DNA from: Rhynochetos jubatus
Taxonomy: Eukaryota > Chordata > Aves > Eurypygiformes > Rhynochetidae
NCBI GenBank assembly: GCA_027574665.1
Contig: CM050654.1
Location: 22,388,222 to 22,452,221, forward strand
DNA: 64,000 bases
Direction: 5' to 3'
A model generated the notes under the pieces. That model ran no database searches. It was not told where the DNA came from and was given only the letters and a program-made list of their open reading frames with translations. The translations under genes and the position numbers were made by a program. Shown in pieces: positions 25,901-38,200 of this stretch (position 1 is its first letter; every line of letters begins with the position of its first letter).

Positions 25901-28895
25901 AACTTAAATATGAAATTGGAAACATAGCTTGTAATGTAAAATGTTTTCCATATGGAAAAACCTGGGTTTATCCAAGGACAGATTTACCACAAGATTACTG
26001 AATGCCAGTGGCAATTACAGCAATACTGGATAATGCACTGACAGATCCTCACCCTCTGTAAACTGTCCTAGCACTGAAGTTCAGAAGAGACAAATTTACA
26101 GGTGCAGATCTGACCCAGTGTTTCTTTTAGTGAATCTTTTTTGCTTTCTTTCAATTAGCCATCAGCTTTGTGTCTTTATGTAGTCATACATCAACCCTGG
26201 TGTATCTACTTGTCTGTTAAGAATTGGATGAGTTTGAACGCCAAATTAGAACTGAACCCTGGTCAAAAATCAAGCCTTTTAATTTTTAACTTCTGTGCTT
26301 AGCATGCATCTTTAATATGTAAGCAACACAGTAGTTTGTTCTAAACTGCACCTTGAACAGTTTTTCTGATTGCTTCCTTACAGCAAAAACCAGGCAAGCA
26401 AACATGTCCCAAACTGTATTTTGAATTAAAAGCAGAGTTCAGCGAGCAACTGCATTGCCTATGTTCTCTCCCTCTAACCATCTAACAGATGAAGGCTGCA
26501 TCTTCTTAAATGTGAAATAATCAATTAAAAATCCCTAGGTCTAGTTCAGTCAGAAAATGTTCAGCTGACACTATTCAACAGGAAGCTGAGGACAATTTTG
26601 AATGTAGTTGTGGGAAAGCCTTGAGGTGTTTGAATCTGATCCTGCAGCTCTGGTCTTGCTGAAGTCCCTTTTGGTGGTGTCCAGCAGGACAGGGTCCCTC
26701 TGGTTGGATGATGAGGTTCCACAGTAAAGTGAGAGGAGAAGATTTGAGATGAAGTAACTGGAGACCAGCATTGTCGGATGCTGGCTCCTTAGTGACTATA
26801 ATTCTTCAGCACTGAAGCGTCTGGGCTGATCAGTCCGTTTGTCTATGAATGCCAATTTTCTCTCCAAAGAGCGCAAAGAATAACGGGTGGAAGGGCTGAC
26901 CCACACTCAGCCCGGGGGCTTCCCCTCACTATCAGCCGCGTCTCTCCACCATTCCTGTCTGAGAATCCCTCTTGCCCACCACCCTTTAGGAAGTAAAGAT
27001 GTGTAGAAATTGTAATGGTGAATGGGGCAGGAGCACACCTTCTGGCTGCCAGCTGTGGGGGAGTGAAACATAGGGAGCCTCCCAGAGCTCGTATCCGGGT
27101 CACCCCAAACATGCGGTGAAGCACATAGCTCCCAATCTAGGGTTGCAGCTCCCAAGCACTGTTTGCACTGTCTTCATGTAGCTGTGGTGGTAACTGCTTT
27201 AAACAATTCTCCTTCTAATTAAGTACTGTGAATCTGTGTGTTGGCTTTTCAGTCACCCATCTGTATAGAGCGGATCTGCTTGCTCCCCTCTGAGGATCCC
27301 CTGCTTCCCTCCCCATCGGCGTTGCTGGGGGATTAAAGCAGCGGCGGCCCCATACACAAACGCAGCTGGTTCCGTTTGGTCAGCCTGAGCCTTGCTGTGA
27401 AACCACGACAAGAATTCCAGTAAGTTGGCAACACTGAAACACAAAGAAAACAACAATAGGAAAAGTCCTTCCGTGCAGAAAGGAATGTTTCAAGCACTGT
27501 TCTCCTACAGTGAAAGGAGAGAGGGTGGGAGGGAGGAGAGAGATTTGAAGAGGGCAGGTCCTCCCCTCCCCCGGCAGCTCTGGATCTTGTGATGGAGAGA
27601 TCTTATCCTCTCTTTGTGATTCAGAGGTGCCAGGAAGCTAATTGAATATTCTGATCTGCCCCCAGTGTTTCTTGTGGCTTGACCCCGGTGCTGTGTCGTA
27701 CCACTACACCAAACAGCCCTGAACCTGCATAAATCACAACCTTGCCAAAGCCTGTGCTTCACATCTTCTCCCCTTTCCTTCCCCCCCACCCAAGCTTTTC
27801 TATCTTGACAGATAGAAAACCTTTACAGACAGATTTAGGGGGATTAGCGTCCTACAGGAGCTGGAGAAAAATCACAATCCGCTAATAAGTGACAATATGT
27901 TCCTCTGCAACTTTTGCAAGAATAATGCAAGCACCTCTACCCCTTCACTGCCATTGCAGTCCATGGCAAAAAGAAAAGTTAATGCTTTGAAATATCACTT
28001 AAGTTCTGTTGCAGCATCAGCAAACACTCGTTGCAGTATAATGAACATGGCATGAAGCCAACATAAACAATATATGGAATTTATAAAGGCAGTGTCATTA
28101 AAATTAATCTGGCAAAGCCTCTTGCAAGACAAATAGAGCCATCTTTCTCCCATGGTGTGTACGCACAGTAGTCACTGTTCACATGCACGTGTATGTGTGC
28201 ACACATACAGAGAAAGAGCTTGGCATAAGAAAAAATTCTGCATGGAAAACTCTTTTTGAGTAATATAAAACAAAATAATGATTTAACTTCACACTGTTTA
28301 TGTAGGATGCTTCTCATCCTGCGAGCAAAGCCTCCATAACGTTTGCCCTTTTCCCAGGACTGCATTCCAACCTGCAGGCAGTATCTTTATCTTTACTGTG
28401 ATACTGTGCGCGGTTCCCTCCTTGTTAGTAGGTGTACGATTCCTGAAATGGCAGCAGTAAAACGCAGGCAGACGTTTCCCGTGTGCTGCACGCGCTGTTG
28501 GAGTTAGAACCAGAGTAAGGCATCTCCAGCTGATATCTTCAGCACCCAAAGTGCTTTACCAAACTGATTTTATCTGCTAAGGAGGCACAGAAGTAAGTTT
28601 TATCATCCCTACAGCTTTCCTTTCGCAGTATTTCTGTGAGGACAATAACAAAATGTGCAAAGGTTTATTGCCTGCGTTGGTAAGTAGGCAGTGTGACACG
28701 TTTCAAATTTGTCAGAAACACTTTTCTGGTTTGGAGCACACCTTTGGGGCACTAAAACCTGGGACCTGTTTCCCGTGCAATCTGAATTTCCCCATATCCA
28801 CTCCACATACGCAGTGCAGCAGCAATGGGCTCTAACATAAAGCCTGCACAGTGCAGGGACTTGGAAGCATCTTGCCTGTCCTGCGAAGTGTGGAA
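12451..28895. other. Intergenic stretch upstream of LRP2
   Basis: About 16.4 kb with no supported exon. The largest open frames (13313-13627 +, 17069-17446 -, 24467-24820 +, 22019-22336 -) show no domain, no repeat family and no consistent splice pairing. An AT dinucleotide tract occurs at 19882-19920. Two GC-richer patches, at 26.8-27.8 kb and from 28.3 kb on, may hold LRP2 regulatory DNA, but I cannot name specific sites. Confidence 0.55.
19882..19920. repeat. AT dinucleotide microsatellite
   Basis: An almost uninterrupted run of AT/TA units with one phase slip near 19892. Likely length-variable between individuals. Confidence 0.95.
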
Positions 28896-28973
28896 GGAGG
28901 GGCAGAGCCAGCCTGCGCCTGCAGGGCCTGGAGCAGTGCCTGATTCCCTCATGCTAGTTCCGGGGCCGCCGGG

Positions 28974-28979
28974 TATAAA
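28974..28979 (+). promoter_or_regulatory. LRP2: TATA box of LRP2
   Basis: TATAAA in the context ccgggTATAAAgagc lies 194 bases before the first LRP2 ATG. Flanking GC-rich sequence (ccggggccgccggg) fits a core promoter. A start of transcription about 30 bases downstream, near 29005, would give a 5'UTR of about 160-180 bases. A GC-box-like ggaggggcagag lies near 28896. A second weaker TATA-like site (tttatagaaa) sits near 29010. Confidence 0.6.
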
Positions 28980-29024
28980 GAGCTTTATGCAATGTCTGGA
29001 GGGTGGGAGTTTATAGAAAACGCG

Positions 29025-29063
29025 ATGTCTCAACAGGCGAACACGCCTTTCTTCTGCAACTAG
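29025..29063 (+). other. Upstream ORF in the predicted LRP2 5'UTR
   Basis: A 12-codon frame (MSQQANTPFFCN, then TAG) starts at an ATG with G at -3. It ends about 105 bases before the first LRP2 ATG. If transcription starts near 29005 the uORF is close to the cap, where it could be skipped by leaky scanning or dampen LRP2 translation. Whether it is in the mRNA depends on the true start site. Confidence 0.4.
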
Positions 29064-29167
29064 CGGGATAAGAAAAAGACACCAGGCTCCTTGTGCTGCT
29101 GCTGTGCAGATCAGCACCCCGGAGGCGAGGAGCCAGCTTCTGAGGGAGCTGGAGCATCCCTGCCCAG

Positions 29168-29261
29168 ATGGGACCTCACCATCGGATGGATGGAAGAGCA
29201 GCAACTGCTTGCAAACTGCTCATATTATTCACTGCATGCATAATGCAGGGCAGTTGCCAAG
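29168..29261 (+). CDS. LRP2: LRP2 exon 1: signal peptide
   Basis: The coding part is 31 codons plus one base, ending at the donor CAAG|gtaagc. The hydrophobic core [12 protein letters not shown] followed by small residues is a good signal peptide, with cleavage expected near the exon end. Two in-frame ATGs compete: 29168, and 29186 (MDGRAATAC), which aligns with the start of mammalian LRP2 (MDRGPAAVAC). Both have C at -3 and G at +4, so context does not decide. The second may be the ancestral start. The 5'UTR extends left toward the TATA box. Confidence 0.92.
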
Positions 29262-32200
29262 GTAAGCGCTATGCTCCAACCTCTCCGGAATGGGACTTGC
29301 ACCGCAAGGAGCACGTCCCTGTCCTGGGGACTTCTATGAGAAAAAGACCAAAGTGCCTGAAAGTAGAAGGTTAACGGGAGCCGATTCATGGAGTTCTTTC
29401 TAATAGCTAGGGAGACAGTTGGCTCTTTTCAGGAGTCGGTTTCTGTTGTGGAAAAGGAAGTAGTGCTTTAAAAAAACCCACTACAAACACCACTGGCTCT
29501 TTAGCTTTGCTTCATCTTGGTTTTAAATTATCCCAGAATGCTTTTTCTGATTGTTTTTCTGGTTTGCAGAAACTTTTCTTTCTGGTTGTACAAGACGGCA
29601 ACACACATGTTGCTAAATGTGGGGGGACAGGTCAGACTTTGCAGCTCCACAGTCTAAACTCCCATTTTTAGAGATGCAAGTGGGCAGCCTTTCCTGTAGC
29701 GAGCACTGCTCGCTGGCGGTGGGTAAGGTAAAAAAGCCCCAAACCTCCCCAAGGGTTTCTGCATTTTTTCCTTGCGCTCTTTGTGCCCTTCTTGCTGCTG
29801 AAGTGTGGGTGGTTGTGCAGGGCAGAGTTCACCTGCATTCCAAGAGCAGGTTTGGTGACCGCTAAAATTGTACCTCGAGTTGTTTTTGATGAGAAGCGCC
29901 CAGGCTGCGGCGCTGGCACGTAGGCAGGTTGTGCCGGTGGCGGGGCTTGGGACAGGCTTGTGTACGTGTGGTATATGCAGTCGTTTACCCAAGGCTGTAA
30001 GAAAGAAACAGATGCTTAGTCTGGAGCACAATAAGCTCCCCTCAGTCGGTCTCAGACGCAGATTTGAAGTTGAGAGAGGGAGAACTTTTTCTCCGGGCTT
30101 TGCTGTTGCTAGGCGACATGTGGGAGCATGTGACGGGCAGAGCAGGCTGCGGGCCGCTCCTCTGGTACTAATCTGGCTGCTAGGGATGGAGTAGCCGTGT
30201 CTCCAGCCCTCTCACCAGCCTGTGGCTGCAGCCCATCTTTTCTTGTGCCCCCCCGCCCCCCTTCGCGCAATTTGGCCCTGCAGTGAAAACGTAGGCTGTG
30301 TTGTTGGAGCAGGAGTGGCTGAAGTGCACTTGCTCGGCCCCATGTACTGACCCGGCGGTCCTGCTGGTGTTGTGTGTCTGTGTTACGTGTGCGTTCAAAT
30401 TGTTAATCTGCTTTCTTTGCTCAACTCTTAGTTTAAGCTCCTTAGACAGAATCAAGTAAGTAATTATACAGCAACTGCTGCTAGCAGCTCCCACTTAAGA
30501 GCAGGGAAATAGGAGATAGCTAATGTGCAGCAGGAGACCTGCAAAAGCTCTAGCCAAGGAGGTCACACTGGGCAGAGTTAATCCTATGCACTATTATTTT
30601 ACCTTGGATAGAATGGAAGCTGCAGTGCTCATCTAAAAGTTTATTTCTTTGCTCTACAGCCACTTTTGACTGTTCAGGACGTGCCCGGTAAATGACATGA
30701 CAGGTTAAGCAGAGGGAAGCTTTAAGCAAGCATCCATAGGCAGTGGAAGTACATAAGTTGTTTTTCTTTGATGGTGTCGTGTCCCCATCCATCTTCAGAG
30801 AAGAATAACTGTGCAAATTAAACAGTGTGATTTTAGTAACAGAGAACAGATACTAGTAAAATCTCTGGGTAGCAATCTTGGCCACACTGAGGTTATTACA
30901 GAGAATATTTGGTATCCTTAACTTACAGCTCCTTGAATGTTGATCATCTCTGACTCTCATTAAAAAAAAGTAATTAAGAGGAACATGAAAGCAATTCCAA
31001 GGCTCAGAAGGAAAATGGTGAAAATCATATCTTGCCTGATCCTTAGTATTTTCAGAGGTGCTTGCATGATGTTTTTGAAGGCTTTTGTTGACAGTGCCTG
31101 AGTCTTCCTAGTATAAGCTGAATGTTTCTATAAGTAGTTTCACTTGAGCATTTGCTCAAATGATAGTGTCCTGATTCTTCCTTGTTTTGCCTAATTCTGG
31201 ATTTACTGATATTAAACATACCACTTATAAACTGAATAAAAATACTGCCTCTTGTAATTGCCAGTAGCACAAGGACAGGTTCTGCAACCTTTGCTCTATA
31301 AGCCTTGTTGACTGTGGGGTAACTTACCAGAAAAAATTGCAGCTGGAATCTAAAAAACCTACCTAGGTGAAGGTGTAGTGTCAAGAAGGAGCATCATGGG
31401 ATTGTTAATGTTTGTTTTGAGGAATCTCAAAGTGCTTCATGCTCGTAGTCATAAACTGGACACACTGGATGGAGGTTGTACTCTCAGCGGTTTTGCAGAG
31501 GGCAAATGAGATCACTAGGGCAACTTCACATTTGAACAATGAGTTCTTTAATGTTACTGCAAAGCATACCAGATCCACACATTCATGTAATGTTCCATGA
31601 GGTATCTGTTCTCGAGCTCACCTTATCTAACATGGAAGGCCTGCTGTACTACTTTTGATGAGGATTTAGTATGAGGTTGGTGTTTTTTTTTTTCTCAATG
31701 GTTCAGCACCAAAGGAACTATTGGTTTAGTTTCCTTATAAAAATAATTCATATATTTAACACCATATGTAAATCATTCATAGAAACCTGCTTTCCTTTAT
31801 AGCAAAGAACCCTTCTTTCTAGACACAAAGCATTAAGAATGTTCTTCAGAAATCTACTGTATTTAATGTTTCTGTGATATATATTTCAGATCACTTAAAC
31901 TTCCTGTATTGCTTTTTGGTGTCCCTTAGGTCCTGATGACCTACTTTATTGCAAAGTACCAAATTGCTGTGTAAAGGCCAGGATTTCACTGTATTGTGTA
32001 GTTTACAATGTTTGAATTGCTGTTTACCTCCCCCTGTCTTTCTGGTGGATACTTTTGAGGATCTTTTTATTTCTTTAGCATGCTTCATGTATGGAATCAC
32101 AGATGGCAAATTCACATTGCTGTGAATTGTGTGAGATCAACGATTGCTTAGCCTGGCTGTGTATTTTCCTTGCTGGTGATCATACTATTTGTGTAAACTT

Positions 32201-35200
32201 TCAAATTCTGGGAAATGTAGCTGGAAATGCAAGTGTTGCCACCAATGGTCTTTCTCTCTACATAGATGCTAATTCTTAAAGCTTTTGGATTCTATATTTA
32301 GTTGAGAGGCCAGAAGACCACAACTAGATTGACTTCTAGTATTTATTTTTCCTCCTGTTCTCAGTAACTCATGCTTTACCAAAATTTTTTAAGGTTTCTG
32401 TTGTTGATCAGAAGACTTTCAATTAAAAAAAATTTTTTTTGAAAGCTGATTATTCTGCATGCACCTTGGTAAACTATGATTTGTGCAGAAATCACGATGA
32501 ACATTTGCATGAAGTGAGGCCAGTAATGAATAGGTATGATAAAGCCAAGTAGAGAAGAGCTACAGCAGCTCTTCCCAGAATGGCATGGAGAAATGTGCTT
32601 TTCCATCAAGCATTGTAGTAGTTCAGTCTCCAATTTAATAATTCAGTGTTTTTTAGGTATTGCCTTCACTCAAATCTGCTTAATTTGTCTGTATGTTGAT
32701 GTACAGTGATGTTGCTGTAGGCGACAGGCCAGAGTCAGTATTCACACTCTCTTGTACAGCGCTGTGCACGCTTAAATGACAGAGAAGCCTGTCTGTAGGA
32801 TTACACCCCTGCCAAGACCTAGTGTTTGAAAACCTTGAGTGAGACTTTCCTTGGGGAATGAGGATTTGGGAGTAATGAGAAGGGAGAAAGGATGGCAAGG
32901 AAAATTAATATACTAATGCAATCCTGACATACAATTTAATAGGTGCTGTGCATGACCTATGGGCTGCAGTGTTCATAATCCTGCACTAGTATAATTTTCT
33001 TGGTTTCTCTTGGAGATGTACTTGCATAAAATCAAGAGCAAAAATCCCACCGAGTCTCCATCTACCTGCTTCTGAACTAGCTTATTTCCCCAGGGCTGAC
33101 AATTCAGAAGTACCTAGCAGTGAAACACATTATAATCTTCTCGCGTTTTAATTAATGAGTGGCATTTTTGTGTCTGACAGGGATCTTTTTTTGTATGGTT
33201 CTTTTTAATGAGTAGCCCTCTTAGTATATCTTTTGAACGTTCTTAATAATTTACTGTTCTTCTGTATTCCGTTCAGCAAAGCATATCAGGAATCTGCAAA
33301 GTCATCAGCTAAAGCGAAACATGGGACAAATCCCAGAATTTTGGTTAAAAATTGAAAGCAGTAATTGGATGACACCTGGTTAGATCTAGGTTCTATGCCA
33401 AATGCTAGGATTACAGTAAATAATTAAGCTACAGGAGTCAAGACAAACAGAGACAGAACATCTAAGGAGATTTCAGCTAAGATAAATGTGTGATGTATGC
33501 GATGCTTCTGTTTCCCTGTAAGACAAACCAAAACCTTCTTTCATATATTGAGCTGATTGGAAATTTGAGCAATGAAATCCTACTTTAATCCAGATTTACT
33601 TTCCATGTGTTTTGCAGGAAATGAGCAAAGATTCACTGGGGGGAAGGTAGAATGCAATTTCATTAAAGCCTTTTAGTTCTTTTCCTTTTGGTCTTCCTGG
33701 ATTGATATGAAATCAGTCACACTCTTTGGAGCCATTGCAAGAAGGCATATGGAGGGGCACAGTTAGATTATTGACAGATCAAAGCCCTACGGTGTGCGTT
33801 TGTTTTTTTAACTTCTCATTATTTAGCACTGAACCTGGAGGTCCTTCTGTTGAGACTTTTTTTTTTAATCTGAATAGCCTTATGTTTAGTTGAGCAGTAG
33901 ACAGGCACATTGTAGAGATAGATAATTTTATCTATGAATATTGGAGAAACTGCCATTCAGTCTTCCAACAGTACTTGTTTTTAGACATGAGAGCCTGTGA
34001 AGACTTCAGATAGACCAATATGTAACTTTGGATCACATTGTACTATTGCTTTTTTAAGCAGGAGTCTGTAATTTTCTCCTCTTTTAGAGCTCTGCTTAGA
34101 AAGTGCTGGAATCATAGAGCACTTTGGATGTTCCTAAGGTAATTACACTTTCTAGAAATAGTCATTGTTTAAAAACATTAAAGGTTCCTTCTAATTAATA
34201 ATCTAAAGGTTGACATCTATTTAAAGGGAAGTTGATGTTTTTATTCTACTGTGGCTAATTAGTGATAAGAAGATAATTTGTCAGCTTGTTTTTAATAGCT
34301 TACACTGAATGTGGCAAATAACGGACCGAGCTGGTTTTCAAATTATTTACAACTAAAGTGCTTCTTTATATAATTTGATAATTATACTTTATTCTTAAAG
34401 ATACCTTGAGCTGTTTCTAGATGAAGGAATAACAAAGTTTCTTCTGAGTCAACCCAGTGCAACTCCTTTAATTTGCAAGAAATTATTCCTGAGTTGTACT
34501 GATCTAACAGATAGAAAATAAGGTTCAGTGAAGAGTGAGCATCTCTTTTAATAGCTTATTATTCTTTGAGATCCATTTTGAGTTTCACTTTCTTAGGATA
34601 ATATTCCTTTTATTAACTGCTTTTTGCTTCGTTAACTCAGCACACTTTTAGAACAGTTAAAGAAAAGGAAGTTTAATGAGTAAGTGTAGAAATGTTTAAT
34701 GGAATGGATAGCTTTTAGCAGATTCCATAAGCTTTTACTGTTGGTTTGAAGGCTTTTAATGTTTTCTTTGTTTTGCAATGCTTAAAGTGGATTAGAGATC
34801 TAAGGATCACGGTTACAAGTTTTGGTTTGGATTAATGAAATGACATATAAGAGTTTACTGAAATTGTTCTACTTTTATGACCTGTTCTATTTTATGCTTT
34901 TAACATGAATAAGTTACCTTTGTTTTACAATCAAGAAGCCAGATCTTCAGCAAAAGGGCACTGTTTGCAGCAGCAGCCAGTCTGCCCAGTAATTTTCTTG
35001 CACAAGCAGGTCGTGATACTGCGCCCTGCTGAGTCGGATTGAAGCATGTGTGTCTATTCCAGTAGGGAACCCTTTGATGGGGATTGCAGGCTCATGCTGT
35101 TGTGGAGCAAGAAGGATGGTGGGTTTAGTTGTGTTCCGTGTTTCTTTAAAAAAAAAATAAATCACAGCCCACAAGATATCCCAGGAACTGATACGTTCAC

Positions 35201-38200
35201 TCATATGCTTAGAATCTAGGTAATGTTTTTTATCTTTAGAAACCATTGTCCACATTATCAACTCAAATAAACTAAACTCTCTGTGTACCAAACTATTTAG
35301 CTCAGTTTGAGCAAGTATAGGGTCTGCAGAGCTGAAGCACACACATATATCAACAATCTTCCCTAGGTTTGCCCAAAAGAAGGACATTTACTATGTAAAG
35401 ATGACAGCATTCAACACCAGTGGGAGACCCCATTTAGATCTCAGCAACCCCTTGTCACACCTCGTCATCTAAGGGTAGAGTTTCCTTAGAAGTGATGAAC
35501 CACTTGAACATTCCACTGCTTCTGGAAGCAGGAGACCTCACTGGCTTTCCCTCTCCCCTCCAGTGTCCCATTCCCATGTTCCTGTCAGGCTTGAGTTCTT
35601 GTTGCTTGCTTTGTGCTAGCACAGCTGCTCATCAGACCTCATTGTGAGCCGATTCCCTTTACAAACCTGGAGGAAAACTAAGCCAGGCCTAGGGAAGTAG
35701 ATGATTTCCTGGTGGCTTAGTGATTTAGAGCAGCATGCAGAAAGGTCTGGTAGTTACTGGAATTTGGAAAAGACAGTGAAGTCAAGACTTGGCATCAAGT
35801 GGGAAAAGGAGAGGAGTTGGAAAGAGGGAGAGAAAGAGACCCCTTTTTCCTATGGTAAGTCAGTGGGTTGGCTCAGCTGGCCATACAACCACTGCTTTAT
35901 GCTACTGTCTAGGAATGGTCACATCAGGGCTATAGTGAACCAGAGTTGGCACTGCAGGAAACCCTTTTGTAAAGTTTCTCGGTGTAAACAGGATGGCTTG
36001 GCTTGAATGGGACTGCTCATGTGTTCACTTTTGAGCAGGACTGTGGGACTATTCTCAACCTGCAATGCAATAAATGAGTTGGACGATAACCAAGCACATG
36101 GAATGCTGCTGCAATTTTTGTTGGTCTTAGAGCTGTGTTAATAAAAACTTTTACTACTGTGAGATCTATCAGGTCTTTAAACCATTTCATGTGAAACAAA
36201 CGAGCTCCAGTTTGTGTCTGAAATGAGTTACAAAGTTGTGGTGTCTTCCCTATGAATTTATGAGCTGTTTTTATTAGCTTTGCAGTTTGTACTTTTCTGT
36301 ATGGTTAGGCACAGAATGCACTTTAAAACCTCACTGAAAATGAAATTTTGTTCCTAGTATTCTGTAAATGTAGCAAAGTACTACAATTCTTTGGTTACCT
36401 GTGCAGTACATGGAAGGTATTTAGTGGAGTAATTAAACTGCATCTTCTTTAGTTGTTAATCTGGGCTTTGACAAACTTCTGTTGGCTGAACCAATAGGAA
36501 ATCTGAATAGTGCCTCTGACATAGCTCGGTTGTGGCCTGTCTGTTTGCTCAGGCAGGCTGGCGCTCTGCTTCACCTGGAGCTCTGCTGAGTAAAGAGGGC
36601 AGCAGCAACAATCAGGCTCCTTTTGATACTTTCAGAAGTGATATCCTGTCATGGAATTTGTGTTCTAACTGTAGGAAGTTGGGAAAAAAAAAAAAAAAGA
36701 TGATTTAACAGTGGAAATACAAAAGTGCTGTTATTGCTAGCCTTTATTAGCCTTGTAGTCTTAACTTTATTAAGCCTGCCACAGAATGTGTTATTAAATG
36801 GGCTGTCTTACAGTGGGGAAAAAAAGAAAGCCAAAAAAACCTGTCATAACTTAAAAGCTGAACTTTAAATCCTTTAGAAATTTGGCTATATCTCTTGAAT
36901 TTGAGGGTGTGGGTGTGTGTGTGTAACCCCCTAAAACACATACAGTTAAATTCAGTAAAATAATGAGTAGCAAAATTTAAGTGAGGTAATAAGCTCCAAC
37001 CTTGTCAAAGTACTTAATTCATACAAAGACTTTTTCACCTATTTGGTAACACAAGTCATTCCTCCCTGTTTTTTTGTTTGGTTTCCTAAAGGAAAGATGC
37101 TTTTGCAATCGATTGGTTTTTGTTTTTAAAGATATGCAATATTTTTTGACTTGTTGGCCTATTTAACTTTTTCTAATAGGTGTCAAGAATTCTCAGAGAT
37201 TCAGATCCCAAGAAGTTTCATAAGGTAGTAGAGAGACCCAAATTATCACCCTGCTCAGGGAAAATCTTGGTCATTAAACATTCCGCATGGAGCTATTAAC
37301 TCTGTGTGGTTGCAGTCTTCCTCACAGGCATTTTGAAAGACTGATGGGGAAGCTATTGCTCTGATAAAGGGATTGCCATTTACAGGTTGCAAGTCCGTAG
37401 GCAAATGCCCGCAGTTCTGTAAGTAGTGTTATTTATATGTTGTGTGGAACTTGGGAGACAACCTGTGCCTTTCCTGTGGTTTAGTACGCTTGCTTCTGGA
37501 TGTAACAACATAGTATGCACTGCTTGTATGCTCTTGTGTTTCCAAGGATGCAGCAAGTATAGGGCTTATCCAACTACACAAGCTAGAGCAGGAAACACTT
37601 CTTCCCTCTTACTCACCTCTGTGCCTGGAATACTGCTTAGAGTAGTTAGCAAATGTAATCTAAAGAATTACTTAAAATATGCCGATCAGCCACCAGTGAA
37701 GGGAACTAGCAGCAGAATCAAGCGTCCTTAAAAAAACCCCAAATGAGTGAGCAAATATGACAGTTGTAGAGTTTGGCTGGTTAGGGGAGATCTAAGTAAA
37801 ATTTTTCCACTGGGGCTGACAGGAAGGGTATTGTTTCAGTGGGATATGATAGTTCTTGTATTTATCCTCTTTGATGAATTCAAGGACTTTGTCTTTCTAA
37901 TTTGACAAACTCATTAGTGTTACTATTTGGGTGAAAGGGTTCTTAAATTTTTTTTTTTTTAAACTGAAAACTATAAAGAAAATATACTACCTTTAAATAG
38001 CCAAAGGATGATTTAATTTTTATTGTTCGTTTTCAGGTCTATTAAGATAAAGTTGCATTTTGGACAATATTGTTGTTTCAGTTCAGGTGATCCTTCCTTT
38101 ACTCAGGCTTGCCTTAGCATGTGGAATTTCCTTTTCAAGAAGCTTGGTAAGGAGTGACCAGCCACAGCTATTAGCTACTAGCTGAAATTGAGTCACTGTG

